Origin: Actinomadura terrae | Lineage (GTDB): Bacteria > Actinomycetota > Actinomycetes > Streptosporangiales > Streptosporangiaceae | Assembly: GCF_022751215.1 (NCBI RefSeq) | Contig: NZ_JAICDG010000001.1 | Location: 992,001 to 1,056,000, forward strand | Length of the DNA stretch: 64,000 nt | Reading direction: 5' to 3' | In this document: positions 42,393-52,752 of the stretch, one piece after another | Layout of the letters: each line of letters begins with the position of its first letter | Position numbering within the stretch: position 1 is the first letter of the stretch | The notes under the pieces: model-generated | Seen by the model: only the letters and a program-made list of their open reading frames with translations | What the model was told of the DNA's origin: nothing | Databases searched by the model: none | Position numbers and translations under genes: made by a program

Positions 42393-43340
42393 ATGCATTT
42401 TTTGAACCAGAACAGAATGGCGCTGCTCACCGGCGGGATAATGGCGGCCGCGGTGTCCGCGGCGGCGGCCCTCCAGGGCGGGACGGCCGACCCCGCGCGA
42501 TCGGCGGTGCCCGCCGGGGCGCTGGAGCACGCGGCCCCGGCCGTCACGGTCGCGAAGCCGGACGCCCGGTCCCGCGAGGACGCCTGGGACGCCGCGAAGC
42601 ACGGGGACTCAGCGCAGCACGGGGACGCCGCGACCGGCGGGCCGGCCACCGCCGCGCGGCGCTACGGGTGGGGGCGTCCCGTCGCGTCCGACGACTTCCG
42701 CCGGCTCGACCCGCGCGCCTGGGAGGTCTACGAGGGCAAGGGGAACGGCGGGCTCGGCAGGCGCGTGCGGAGCGCGGTGACCGTGCGGAACGGCACGCTG
42801 CGGATCACCGGGAAGAAGAACGGCGACACCGGCGGCGTCGCCTGGCTGCGGGGGGCGCAGAAGCGGGGGCGCTGGGAGGCGCGCGTCCGGATGAACCGCG
42901 CCTGCGCCTGCTACAACGCCAACCTGCTGCTCTGGCCGGTCGGCGGCGGCGGGGGCACCGACCCGCAGGGCGGCGGCGGCGAGATCGACTACATGGAGAC
43001 CTACGGCGACAACGGCCTGCGCCAGGGCACCAACTTCTTTCTCCACTACGGGCCGGAGAAGCACGCCAGCCGCCTGGACGCGCGGGTCAAGACGGACCTG
43101 CGGAAATGGCACGCGTTCGCCGTCGAGTGGACGGCGACGTCCATGACCGCCTACATCGACGGCCGCCCGTGGTTCAGGACCGGGAACCGCAAGGCGCTGC
43201 CGCCCGGGAAGATGGGCCAGGCCATTCAGCTCGACTGGTTCCCGAGCCTGCGGAAACGGACCGCGCACGGAGTCGACAGGACCTCTCCCGCCACCCTTGA
43301 GGTCGACTGGATCCGCATGTATTCGCTCGGCAGGAAGTGA
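42393..43340 (+). CDS. Secreted glycoside hydrolase family 16 protein
   Basis: A 315-residue secreted enzyme. The ATG at 42393 (GGAGG at six bases) starts a signal region (MALLTGGIMAAAVSAAAAL). The catalytic domain from about residue 95 shows the GH16 signature E197-I-D199-YM-E202, with SDDFRRLDPRAWEVYEGKG upstream and KWHAFAVEWTATSMTAYIDG downstream. GH16 enzymes cleave beta-1,3/1,4-glucans, agar, carrageenan or related polymers; the substrate cannot be read here. It follows the two-component genes and carries the palindromic promoter. Confidence 0.88.
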   Translation: MHFLNQNRMALLTGGIMAAAVSAAAALQGGTADPARSAVPAGALEHAAPAVTVAKPDARSREDAWDAAKHGDSAQHGDAATGGPATAARRYGWGRPVASDDFRRLDPRAWEVYEGKGNGGLGRRVRSAVTVRNGTLRITGKKNGDTGGVAWLRGAQKRGRWEARVRMNRACACYNANLLLWPVGGGGGTDPQGGGGEIDYMETYGDNGLRQGTNFFLHYGPEKHASRLDARVKTDLRKWHAFAVEWTATSMTAYIDGRPWFRTGNRKALPPGKMGQAIQLDWFPSLRKRTAHGVDRTSPATLEVDWIRMYSLGRK

Positions 43341-43393
43341 GCACCCCCATCGGAAGTGAGCACCCCCCTCGGATGAGAGCACCGCCCCCTCGG
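43335..43393 (+). repeat. Short tandem repeat after the GH16 gene
   Basis: AAGTGAGCACCCCCATCGG (43335-43353) is followed directly by a near-identical 19-bp copy (43354-43372) and a more diverged third copy. The first unit includes the GH16 stop codon. Confidence 0.7.
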
Positions 43394-43412
43394 ACCCTCC
43401 CCGAGGGGGCGG
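43382..43412. terminator. Terminator between GH16 and lipoprotein genes
   Basis: CCGCCCCCTCGG (43382-43393) pairs perfectly with CCGAGGGGGCGG (43401-43412), loop ACCCTCC, between two converging genes. Confidence 0.8.
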
Positions 43413-43464
43413 CCGCATCGGTCCCCGAGGCCCGGGGCCGTGGGCCCCCAGGCACGGCGTCCCG

Positions 43465-43989
43465 TCAGCGGAAGATCTGCCAGTTCTCCTCGTCGCGCCG
43501 CAGGGTGAACCTCGCCTGGAGCGTCTTCTCGGTCATGCTGCCGGCCGTCCAGTGCAGCGCGGAGAACGGGATGACGGCCTCCTCGCCCTTGAGCCGTCCG
43601 CCGGTCACGACGACGGTCCGCAGCGCCTGGCGCTCCTGCGGCCGCAGCACGTGCGGCATGTTCTTGACCCCGATCGCGCAGTCGCCGCCGATCGGTGGGC
43701 CCTTGAAGAACGGGCTGTCCGGCGCGACGTAGCGGCAGACGGCCTCGTCGCCCGCCGCCTGCCCGCGCAGGAACGCCTGCAACGCGGCCCGCGCCCCCTC
43801 GATGCCCTCGCCCGAGGCCGGGTCGGGCGCCGCCGCCGTGGGCGTGGCCTTCGGCGTGGGCGGGGGCGTGTACACCTTCTCGGCCTTGTCGGAGTCGTCA
43901 CCGCCGCAGGCCGCCGCGAGCAGTGCCACCACCAGCAGTGTCACCGGGGGCGCGACGCGGATGGAGCGGACCAGAGATGGATGTGCCAT
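43465..43989 (-). CDS. Lipoprotein of unknown function
   Basis: A 174-residue lipoprotein: MAHPSLVRSIRVAPPVTLLV then LLAAAC, acylated Cys near residue 28. A Thr/Pro/Ala linker leads to a ~110-residue alpha+beta domain (GARAALQAFLRGQAAGDEAV, CRYVAPDSPFF) reminiscent of NTF2-like or DUF4878-type lipoproteins, with two Cys that could pair. The role is unknown. Confidence 0.7.
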   Translation of the reverse strand: MAHPSLVRSIRVAPPVTLLVVALLAAACGGDDSDKAEKVYTPPPTPKATPTAAAPDPASGEGIEGARAALQAFLRGQAAGDEAVCRYVAPDSPFFKGPPIGGDCAIGVKNMPHVLRPQERQALRTVVVTGGRLKGEEAVIPFSALHWTAGSMTEKTLQARFTLRRDEENWQIFR

Positions 43990-44229
43990 GGCTAGCCTTC
44001 CTCAGGCGGGGTTTCCGCACGCGCTTCGAGACCCGACCAACGCCGCGTACACGATTCGACACGGCATGATCAGGCGGCCTTGCGAAGATTAACGTCCTTC
44101 GGGGTGGTTGACCAGGGCCGAAAAGGCGCCGGGCCGCGTCCGGACGGAGGACGTCGCGCACCCTATCGGAGTGGGCGCGGCGACCCGTCCGAACGGCATT
44201 CCGCCGGTAGGGTCCCCCATTCGCCCGGA

Positions 44230-44274
44230 TGGGGTCCTAGGGCCCTACGGGAGCCAATTGCGGATCTGTAGCGT
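44230..44274 (+). promoter_or_regulatory. Second palindromic promoter, upstream of the globin genes
   Basis: TGGGGTCCTAGGGCCCTA (44230-44247) matches the GH16 palindrome at 16 of 18 positions. TAGCGT (44269-44274, inside TGTAGCGTTC) lies at exactly the same distance, 21 bases. The start site is expected near 44281. Confidence 0.6.
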
Positions 44275-44324
44275 TCGGAACCGAGGGCGGACGGAAAACG
44301 CGTCCTTCCAGGGGAAACTCGCGA

Positions 44325-44702
44325 ATGAGTAGACGGATCGCGGGACGGTTCGCCGTGCCGGCGCGCGCCGCTGGGGGGACGGGGATCACCGGCGCACGGG
44401 AACACCGGTCGTCCGGGCCGAGGGGACGGCGGGTCGCCACGCTTTCCGGGCACCCGCCGACGGCGCGGCCGGGCCCGGCCCGGTGCCTCCGGCCGGGGGC
44501 AGGCACCGGGCCGGCCCCCGGTCGGGGCGGCCCCGGTGGCCCTCTCGCGCCGGGGTTCCGGGGCCCGCGCACAAGGACCGTTCCGGTGCCCGTCCGCCGG
44601 GACCGTTCCGGCGTCGAAGCGGCGAAACAGCGGCCGGGAAATGTCGATTCCGGCATCCCGGCAACGTCGCAGGCCGCCCTGATTCGGATGCACTCAACGT
44701 GA
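44325..44702 (+). CDS. Doubtful ORF downstream of the palindromic promoter
   Basis: A 125-codon frame beginning about 45 bases after the predicted transcription start with a weak AGGGGAAA ribosome site. The product is Arg/Gly/Pro-rich (for example GAGTGPAPGRGGPGG), without a known domain, and its third-position G/C is less extreme than in neighbouring genes. It may be a chance frame in a structured leader. Confidence 0.2.
   Translation: MSRRIAGRFAVPARAAGGTGITGAREHRSSGPRGRRVATLSGHPPTARPGPARCLRPGAGTGPAPGRGGPGGPLAPGFRGPRTRTVPVPVRRDRSGVEAAKQRPGNVDSGIPATSQAALIRMHST
44477..44512 (+). other. Stable hairpin in the globin leader
   Basis: GGCCCGGTGCCT (44477-44488) pairs perfectly with AGGCACCGGGCC (44501-44512), 12-base loop. 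If the promoter at 44269 drives the globin genes, this sits in the 5' leader and could attenuate transcription. Confidence 0.5.
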
Positions 44703-44830
44703 TTACTCGGCGACGGTCGCGGGCTTGTGCGTGATCATGCGATCCACTACGCATGTGCACCGTGGTTCTCAGGCTCTCCTTCCGTGCCGGCGACCCCGCC
44801 CGGCGCGCAGAACCACGTGAGAGGTGTGCT

Positions 44831-45238
44831 ATGGATCCGCAACGACTGAAGCAGAACTTCGAGCAGGTCGGTGCCAACGGAATTGACGTCGCCGAATACT
44901 TCTACGCAGATCTGTTCGGCCGGGAACCGCAGCTCAGACCGTTGTTCCCGGCCGCGATGACAAAGCAGCACGAGAAACTGCTGAGCGCGCTGTCGCATAT
45001 CGTGTCGATGGTCGACGACCCGCAGGGCCTCGTCCCGTTCCTTTCGGAGCTCGGGCGGCGGCACCGGGGCTTCGGCGTCCAGCATGAGCACTATCCGCAG
45101 GTCGGCGCGAGCCTGATCGCCACGCTGGCGTTCTTCAGCGGACCCGACTGGGACGAGGACCTGGAGCGCGACTGGCAGGCCGCCTACGGCGTGGTCGCCC
45201 AGGTCATGTCCGAGGCCGCGACCGAGCCCGTCGCCTGA
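44831..45238 (+). CDS. Single-domain globin
   Basis: A 135-residue haemoglobin of the flavohemoglobin-like family without reductase. MDPQRLKQNFEQVGANGIDV starts helix A, FYADLFGREPQLRPLFP is the B-C region with the distal Tyr, and GRRHRGFGVQHEHYPQVGAS contains the proximal His near residue 78. It is closely similar to the globin domain of the next gene, six bases away, so it is probably a local duplicate that binds O2 or NO and may use the neighbouring reductase. The ATG at 44831 has GAGAGGTG upstream. Confidence 0.88.
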   Translation: MDPQRLKQNFEQVGANGIDVAEYFYADLFGREPQLRPLFPAAMTKQHEKLLSALSHIVSMVDDPQGLVPFLSELGRRHRGFGVQHEHYPQVGASLIATLAFFSGPDWDEDLERDWQAAYGVVAQVMSEAATEPVA

Positions 45239-45244
45239 GCGCCC

Positions 45245-46396
45245 GTGGACCCCCAGCGCCTCAAGGCGAGCTTCGCCCGCGTCGCCGAGCAGGGCGACGC
45301 CGTCGCCCTGTTCTTCTACGCCGACCTGTTCGTCCGCAACCCGCACCTGCGCGACATGTTCCCCGTCGGCATGAGCGGCCAGCGCGACAAGCTGCTGCGC
45401 GCCCTCGGGCACATCGTCTCCCAGGTGGACGACCTGCCGAACCTGCTGCCGTTCGTGCAGCAGCTCGGCCGCGACCACCGCCGGTTCGGGATCGTCGCCG
45501 AGCACTACCCGCAGGTCGGCGCCAGCCTCGTCGCCACCCTCCGGCAGTTCTCCGGGGCGGACTGGAGCGAGGAGCTGGCAGCGGACTGGACCGCCGCCTA
45601 CGGCCTGATCGCCAAGGTCATGCTGGAGGCCGCCGACGAGGACGCGCTGAACAGCCCCGCCTGGTGGAACGGGCTGGTCGTCGGCGTCGAGCGGCGGCGC
45701 TTCGACATCGCCGTCCTGCGCGTCCAGCCGGACCGGCCGCTGCCCTACGTGCCCGGCCAGTCGGTCGCCGTGGAGGTCCCCGCGCGGCTGCGGCACTGGC
45801 GCTACTACTCGATGGCGAACGCGCCGCGCCCCGACAACACCGTGGACTTCCACGTCCGGCTGGTGGACGGCGGGCCGGTCAGCACCGTCCTGGTCCGCTC
45901 CGTCCAGACCGGCGACCGGATCCGGATGGGCGCCCCCATCGGCACCCTCACGCTGGACGAGTCGTCCCCGCGGGACGTCCTGCTCATCGCGGGCAGCACC
46001 GGGCTGGCACCGCTCAAGGCGATCCTCGAACAGCTCGCGCGGCGCCCCGTCCCGCCGCGCGTGCACCTGTTCTTCGGCGCCCGCGACCGCGACGGCCTCT
46101 ACGACCTGGAGGACCTGACCAAGCTCGCCAACGAGCATCCCTGGCTCACGGTCGTGCCCGCGGTGTCGGACGAGTCCGCCGGGCACGGCTTCTCCGCGCT
46201 GCTCCAGTCCGGGGACGGCGACGTGGAGTACGGGAACCTCCCCGACGTCGTGGCCCGGCGCGGCCCCTGGGACGCCCACGACGCCTACGTGTGCGGCTCG
46301 CCCGAGATGGTGGGGCGGACCGTCGAGCGCCTCACGCGGCTCGGCGTCGACCGCGCGCGCGTCCGGCTGGAAACCTACGCAGACGCCCAGAGGTGA
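45245..46396 (+). CDS. hmp: Flavohemoglobin (nitric oxide dioxygenase)
   Basis: A 383-residue protein with an N-terminal globin (MDPQRLKASFARVAEQGDAV; HRRFGIVAEHYPQVGAS) joined to an FAD/NAD(P)H reductase. RHWRYYSMANAP is the FAD-binding RxYS motif, GSTGLAPLKAILEQ the nucleotide-binding segment, and VCGSPEMVGRTVE the C-terminal part. Family members convert NO to nitrate with O2. The GTG at 45245 sits six bases after the preceding globin gene, so the two are coexpressed. The DivIVA-like gene follows without a gap. Confidence 0.9.
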   Translation: MDPQRLKASFARVAEQGDAVALFFYADLFVRNPHLRDMFPVGMSGQRDKLLRALGHIVSQVDDLPNLLPFVQQLGRDHRRFGIVAEHYPQVGASLVATLRQFSGADWSEELAADWTAAYGLIAKVMLEAADEDALNSPAWWNGLVVGVERRRFDIAVLRVQPDRPLPYVPGQSVAVEVPARLRHWRYYSMANAPRPDNTVDFHVRLVDGGPVSTVLVRSVQTGDRIRMGAPIGTLTLDESSPRDVLLIAGSTGLAPLKAILEQLARRPVPPRVHLFFGARDRDGLYDLEDLTKLANEHPWLTVVPAVSDESAGHGFSALLQSGDGDVEYGNLPDVVARRGPWDAHDAYVCGSPEMVGRTVERLTRLGVDRARVRLETYADAQR

Positions 46397-46401
46397 GCAC
46401 G

Positions 46402-47112
46402 ATGAACTCCCCGAACCTTCCCGTCGTGCCCGACGGCTCCCGGCTGACGCCGGGCGAGCTCCAGGCGGTGGTGTTCGCGCGGGCCGCCCTCGGCCGCCGC
46501 GGCTACGACGAGGACGAGGTCCGCGCCTTCCTGCAATACGTGGAGCGGGAACTCGTCCAGATCCTCAACGACAAGTCCTCGCTCGCGGACGAGGTGGACC
46601 GGTTGCGCGCCCAGCTCGCCAAGGGCGGGCCCGGGGTGATGGCGCCCGAGGACGCGCACTTCCAGGCCGTCCGCATCCTGTCGCAGGCGCAGCAGACCGC
46701 CGACCTCTACGTCGCCGACGCCGAGCGCTACACCCGCGAGCTGGCGCACGAGGCCCGGCTGCATCGCGAGGCGATCCTGTCCGACGCCAAGGGGCGCGCC
46801 GAGCACCTCCTGGAGGACGCCCACCGCCGGGCCGCCGAGGTCGCCGCCGCGGCGGTCCGCTCGAACCCGCCCGCCCCCGTCCCGTCCGACGCGCCCGGCA
46901 CCCCCGTCCTCGCGGGCGCGGGCGCCCCCGCGCCGTCCCGGCTCCCGGACGAGGAACGCCGCCGCATGGAACAGGAGATCGCCTACCTGCGCACCTACAG
47001 CGACGTCTACCGCACCCACCTCCGCTCCTACCTGGAGGCCCTCCTGCGGAACGTGGACGAATGGGAGAGCTCCGAACGCTCGTCCATCCCCCACCCCCCG
47101 CCCCATTCCTGA
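46402..47112 (+). CDS. DivIVA-domain coiled-coil protein
   Basis: A 236-residue protein with an N-terminal DivIVA motif (FARAALGRRGYDEDEVRAFL), a coiled coil (RELVQILNDKSSLADEVDRL, then AQQTADLYVADAERYTREL), an Ala/Pro-rich linker and a C-terminal helix. It is shorter than the polar-growth DivIVA/Wag31 proteins and resembles accessory DivIVA-domain proteins in actinomycetes. The ATG at 46402 (AGAGGTGAG upstream) is chosen; a GTG at 46393 overlaps the hmp stop. Its place behind the globin genes is unexpected. Confidence 0.8.
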   Translation: MNSPNLPVVPDGSRLTPGELQAVVFARAALGRRGYDEDEVRAFLQYVERELVQILNDKSSLADEVDRLRAQLAKGGPGVMAPEDAHFQAVRILSQAQQTADLYVADAERYTRELAHEARLHREAILSDAKGRAEHLLEDAHRRAAEVAAAAVRSNPPAPVPSDAPGTPVLAGAGAPAPSRLPDEERRRMEQEIAYLRTYSDVYRTHLRSYLEALLRNVDEWESSERSSIPHPPPHS

Positions 47113-47290
47113 ACCGCAACGTCCCTGGGAGGGGGCGGGTACGGGCGCGCCGTTGCCTCGCGGGACGAGGACCCGGGGCGTCGCGATAGTGTCGCGATCG
47201 CGTGCGACGCCGGTGATCGCCGCAGCGCCCGCCACAGGAGGGCGCTCAACCGCCCGGCGCCGAGGGCGCTGCGAGTAGACAGGGGGCGCT

Positions 47291-48445
47291 ATGGAGTACT
47301 TGATCGTCATCGCGGGGCTGGTCGCCGTCGCCCTGGTCGTCGGCGGCGCCGTGTTCCTGCGGCCGGGCCGCCGGGCGCAGCGGCCGCCGGTCGAGCCGGG
47401 GCCCACGCGCGGCGGCGGCGGGGGTGCGACCGCCGTCGACGAGGCGGAGGCCACCGCGCCGACCATCGAACGCGCGCCGCCCACCGAGGCCGCGCCGCCG
47501 GCCGTCGAGATCGAGCAGCCGCCGCCGGGCGCCGGACGCCTCGTCCGGCTGCGGGCGCGGCTCGCCCGCTCGCAGAACGCCTTCGGCAAGACCCTCCTCG
47601 GCCTCCTGTCGCGCGAGACGCTCGACGACGACGCGTGGGAGGAGCTGGAGGACACGCTGATCACCGCGGACATGGGCGCCGCCGTCGCCCGCCAGGTCAC
47701 CGACGATCTGCGCACCCGCGTGCAGGTGCTCGGCACCCGCGACCCCGCCGAGGTCCGCGCGCTCCTCAAGGACGAACTGGTCAAGCAGATCGGCGCCGAC
47801 CTCGACCGCTCGCTGGCCACCGAGCCGCACGGCAACCGCCCGGCCGTCGTCATGGTCGTCGGCGTCAACGGCACCGGCAAGACCACCACCTGCGGCAAGC
47901 TCGCGCGGGTCCTGGTCGGCGACGGGCGCACCGTCCTGCTCGGCGCCGCCGACACCTTCCGCGCCGCCGCCGCCGAGCAGCTGGAGACCTGGGGCTCGCG
48001 GGTGGGCGCGCAGGTCGTCCGCAAGGACGAGGGCACCGACCCCGCCAGCGTCGCCTTCGACGCCGTCCGGCAGGGGATCGAGAGCAAGGTCGACACGGTC
48101 ATCGTCGACACCGCCGGGCGGCTGCACACCAAGACCGGCCTGATGGACGAGCTGGGCAAGGTCAAGCGCGTCGTGGAGAAGCAGGCCGAGGTCGACGAGG
48201 TGCTGCTCGTCCTCGACGCGACCACGGGGCAGAACGGCATGCAGCAGGCCCGCGTGTTCGCCGAGGTCGTCAACATCACCGGCGTCGTGCTGACCAAGCT
48301 GGACGGCACCGCCAAGGGCGGCATCGTCGTCCAGGTGCAGCGGGAGCTGGGCGTCCCGGTGAAGCTGGTCGGCCTGGGCGAGGGCCCCGACGACCTGGCC
48401 CCGTTCGAGCCCGAGGCGTTCGTGGACGCGATCCTCGGCGACTGA
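47291..48445 (+). CDS. ftsY: Signal recognition particle receptor FtsY
   Basis: FtsY, 384 residues, the SRP receptor GTPase. An N-terminal membrane helix (MEYLIVIAGLVAVALVVGGA) anchors it, as in actinobacteria; an acidic/Pro-rich linker leads to the NG domain: GVNGTGKTTTCGKLA, DTFRAAAAEQL, DTAGRLH, TKLDGTAKGG. Its partner Ffh is encoded at 52753. A strong hairpin follows. Confidence 0.95.
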   Translation: MEYLIVIAGLVAVALVVGGAVFLRPGRRAQRPPVEPGPTRGGGGGATAVDEAEATAPTIERAPPTEAAPPAVEIEQPPPGAGRLVRLRARLARSQNAFGKTLLGLLSRETLDDDAWEELEDTLITADMGAAVARQVTDDLRTRVQVLGTRDPAEVRALLKDELVKQIGADLDRSLATEPHGNRPAVVMVVGVNGTGKTTTCGKLARVLVGDGRTVLLGAADTFRAAAAEQLETWGSRVGAQVVRKDEGTDPASVAFDAVRQGIESKVDTVIVDTAGRLHTKTGLMDELGKVKRVVEKQAEVDEVLLVLDATTGQNGMQQARVFAEVVNITGVVLTKLDGTAKGGIVVQVQRELGVPVKLVGLGEGPDDLAPFEPEAFVDAILGD

Positions 48446-48456
48446 CCTTCTAGGCC

Positions 48457-48489
48457 GCGCCCCGTGACCGCTCGCCGGTCGCGGGGCGC
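48457..48489 (+). terminator. Terminator of ftsY
   Basis: GCGCCCCG-T-GACC (48457-48469) pairs with GGTC-G-CGGGGCGC (48477-48489), a 13-pair stem with one G-U, 12 bases after the ftsY stop. Confidence 0.75.
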
Positions 48490-48526
48490 TCGCATGTGCG
48501 GGGTTCACCGGGGGTGGTCACCGGAG

Positions 48527-50353
<1,827 letters not shown>

Positions 50354-50354
<1 letters not shown>

Positions 50355-52651
50355 TGCCCGCGAGCGCGCTGGCGGCGGCGCGGGAGACCCGCGCCGCCGC
50401 CCTGGACGCGTGGCTCGCGCCCCTCCTGGAGGGGGCGTCCTCCGGCGTCGCGCTGGTCGCGGTGGGCAGCCACGCCCGCCGCGAGCTGACGCCCGGCGGG
50501 GACCTGGACCTCGTCCTCCTCCACCACGGACGGCCGGACATCGCCGAGGTCGCCGACCGCGTCTGGTATCCCGTCTGGGACTCCGGCCTCCGCCTGGACC
50601 ACTCCGTCCGCACCCCGGCCGAGGCCCGTTCCGTCGCCCGCGCCGACCTGAAGGCGGCGCTCGGATTGATCTCCGCGCGCCATCTCGCGGGCGATCCCGG
50701 CCTGACGAGCGAGCTGCGCGCCGCCGTCCTCGCCGACTGGCGCGCCCATGCTCCGGTTCGGCTGCCGGAACTTTCCGTCCTGTGCCGCGAGCGGTGGAAG
50801 ACGCATGGCGAGCTGGCGTTCCTCCTGGAGCCCGACCTGAAGGAGGCACGTGGCGGGCTGCGCGACGTCCACGCCATGTGGGCGGCGGCCGCGTCATGGT
50901 CCGCCCCGCCGTCCGACGCGGGGGTGAAGAATGCCTACGACCTGCTGCTGGACGTCCGTCACGTCCTGCACGAGGTCACCGGCCGCTCCACCGACCGCCT
51001 CGTCTTCCAGGAACAGGACGCCGTCGCCCACGCCCTCGGCATGCCGGACGCCGACGCCCTCCTCCGCGCCACCGCCGAGGCCGCACGCACCATCGCCTAC
51101 GCCGCCGACCACCTGTGGCGGCACGTGCCCCGCCGCAGCGTCCCACCGGAGGGCGCCGGGCGGGGCGTCGTCCGGCGGCCGGTCGGGGACGGGGCGGTCG
51201 AGCACGGGGGAGAGGTGGTCCTCGCGCGCGGCGCCGACCTCGGGGACCCCGCCCTGATCCTGCGGGTGGCCGCCGCGGCCGCGCAGGCCGGGCTGCCGCT
51301 CGCGCCCGCCACCGTGGCGCGGCTGGCGGACCGGGCCGTCCTGCCGCCGGGGCCGTGGCCGCCCGAGGCCCGGGACGCGTTGGTGTCGCTGCTGGGCGCC
51401 GGGCCCGCGGCGATCGCGGTGTGGGAGGCGCTCGACCAGGCGGGGCTGGTCGTCCGGCTGCTGCCGGAGTGGGAGCGGGTCCGGAACCGGCCGCAGCGCG
51501 ACCCCGTCCACCGCTTCACCGTGGACCGGCACCTGGTGGAGACCGCCGCCGGGGCCGCCGCCCTCACCCGCGAGGTCGCCCGTCCCGACCTGCTGCTCGT
51601 CGGCGCGCTGCTGCACGACATCGGCAAGGGCCGCCCCGGTGACCACTCGGTCGCCGGTGCCGTCCTCGCCCGGGACATCGCTTCGCGGATGGGCTTCTCC
51701 GGGGACGACGTCGCCGTCCTGGAGACGGTCGTCCGGCGGCACCTGCTCCTCCCCGAGACCGCGACGCGCCGCGACATCGACGACCCGGTCACCGTGCGGA
51801 CCGTGGTGGACGCCGTGTCCGCCGTGCCGGGCCGCGAGCGCGACGTCCTCGACATCCTGGCCGCCCTCGCGATCGCCGACGGGAACGCCACCGGACCCGC
51901 CGCCTGGGGAACCTGGAAGGCCGGGCTCGTCGCCGACCTGGCCCGCCGGGTCAGGGCCGCGCTGTCCGGCGGGACGCCGCCCGCGCCCGCCCGCGAGCAC
52001 CTTGCGCTCGCCCGGCACGACGGCGCGGCCGTACGGGTCGTCGGTTCCCGCGTGACGATCGCCGCTTCTGACCGTCCCGGCCTGCTCTGGCGCGCCTCCG
52101 GAATCCTCGCCCTGCACCGCCTGGCCGTCCGCACAGCCCGCGTAGCCTCCGAAACCACCGAGGCCGCCGGGGGCCCCGGGGTGTTCGGGAGCGCTGGATA
52201 CGCCGCGACCGCGGGGGGCGGCGGGACCGCTGTCCTGGACTTCACGGCCGTCCCCGAATACGGAAGGCCGCCGGACCCCGCCACGTTGGAGGCGGACCTG
52301 CGCCGGATGCTCGCCGACCGGTTGGACGTGGCGGCGCGGCTCGAACGGCGCGAGCGCGCGGTGCGCGTCCGGCCGGGCGTGGCCGTCGCGCCGCCCAGAG
52401 TGCGGGTGCTGGACGACGCGTCCGCGACCGCCACGGTCGTCGAGGTCCGTGCCCACGACCGCCCTGGGCTGCTGTGGCGGATCGGCCGGGCCCTCGGCGC
52501 CTGCGGGCTGGACGTCCGCGCCGCACGCGTCGACACCCACGGCGCCGAGGCCGTCGACGTCTTCTATGTCGTGGACGCGGCGGGCCGCCCGCTCACCGAC
52601 CCCGCGGAACTGTCGTCGGTCCGCGCGCGCGTCCTCGAAGCGCTCCACTGA
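50354..52651 (+). CDS. glnD: P-II uridylyl/adenylyl-transferase
   Basis: GlnD, 765 residues. The nucleotidyltransferase domain has GSHARRELTPGGDLDLVLLH; a GlnE-like middle region follows; the HD domain is LLVGALLHDIGKGRPGDHS; two ACT domains (ASDRPGLLWRASGILALHR and AHDRPGLLWRIGRALGACG) sense glutamine. In actinomycetes the enzyme adenylylates GlnK. The ATG at 50354 shares one base with the glnK stop. Confidence 0.93.
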
Positions 52652-52752
52652 ACGCGGCGTCAAAGACGGAAGCCGCGACGGGGCGGGAGGCGCCCAGGTA
52701 CCCGATACGCTGATAGGCGATCCCAGAAGCTTTCCAAGGACGGTCCAGACAC

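Larger units (their letters stand above)
43990..44830. other. Long region before the globin genes
   Basis: An 841-base stretch. It has the second palindromic promoter (44230-44274), a doubtful ORF (44325-44702), a 12-bp perfect hairpin, the direct repeat GGACCGTTCCGG at 44575-44586 and 44600-44611, and an inverted repeat CATGCG/CGCATG (44736-44741, 44750-44755) just before the first globin gene. No well-supported protein gene is seen. Confidence 0.6.
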
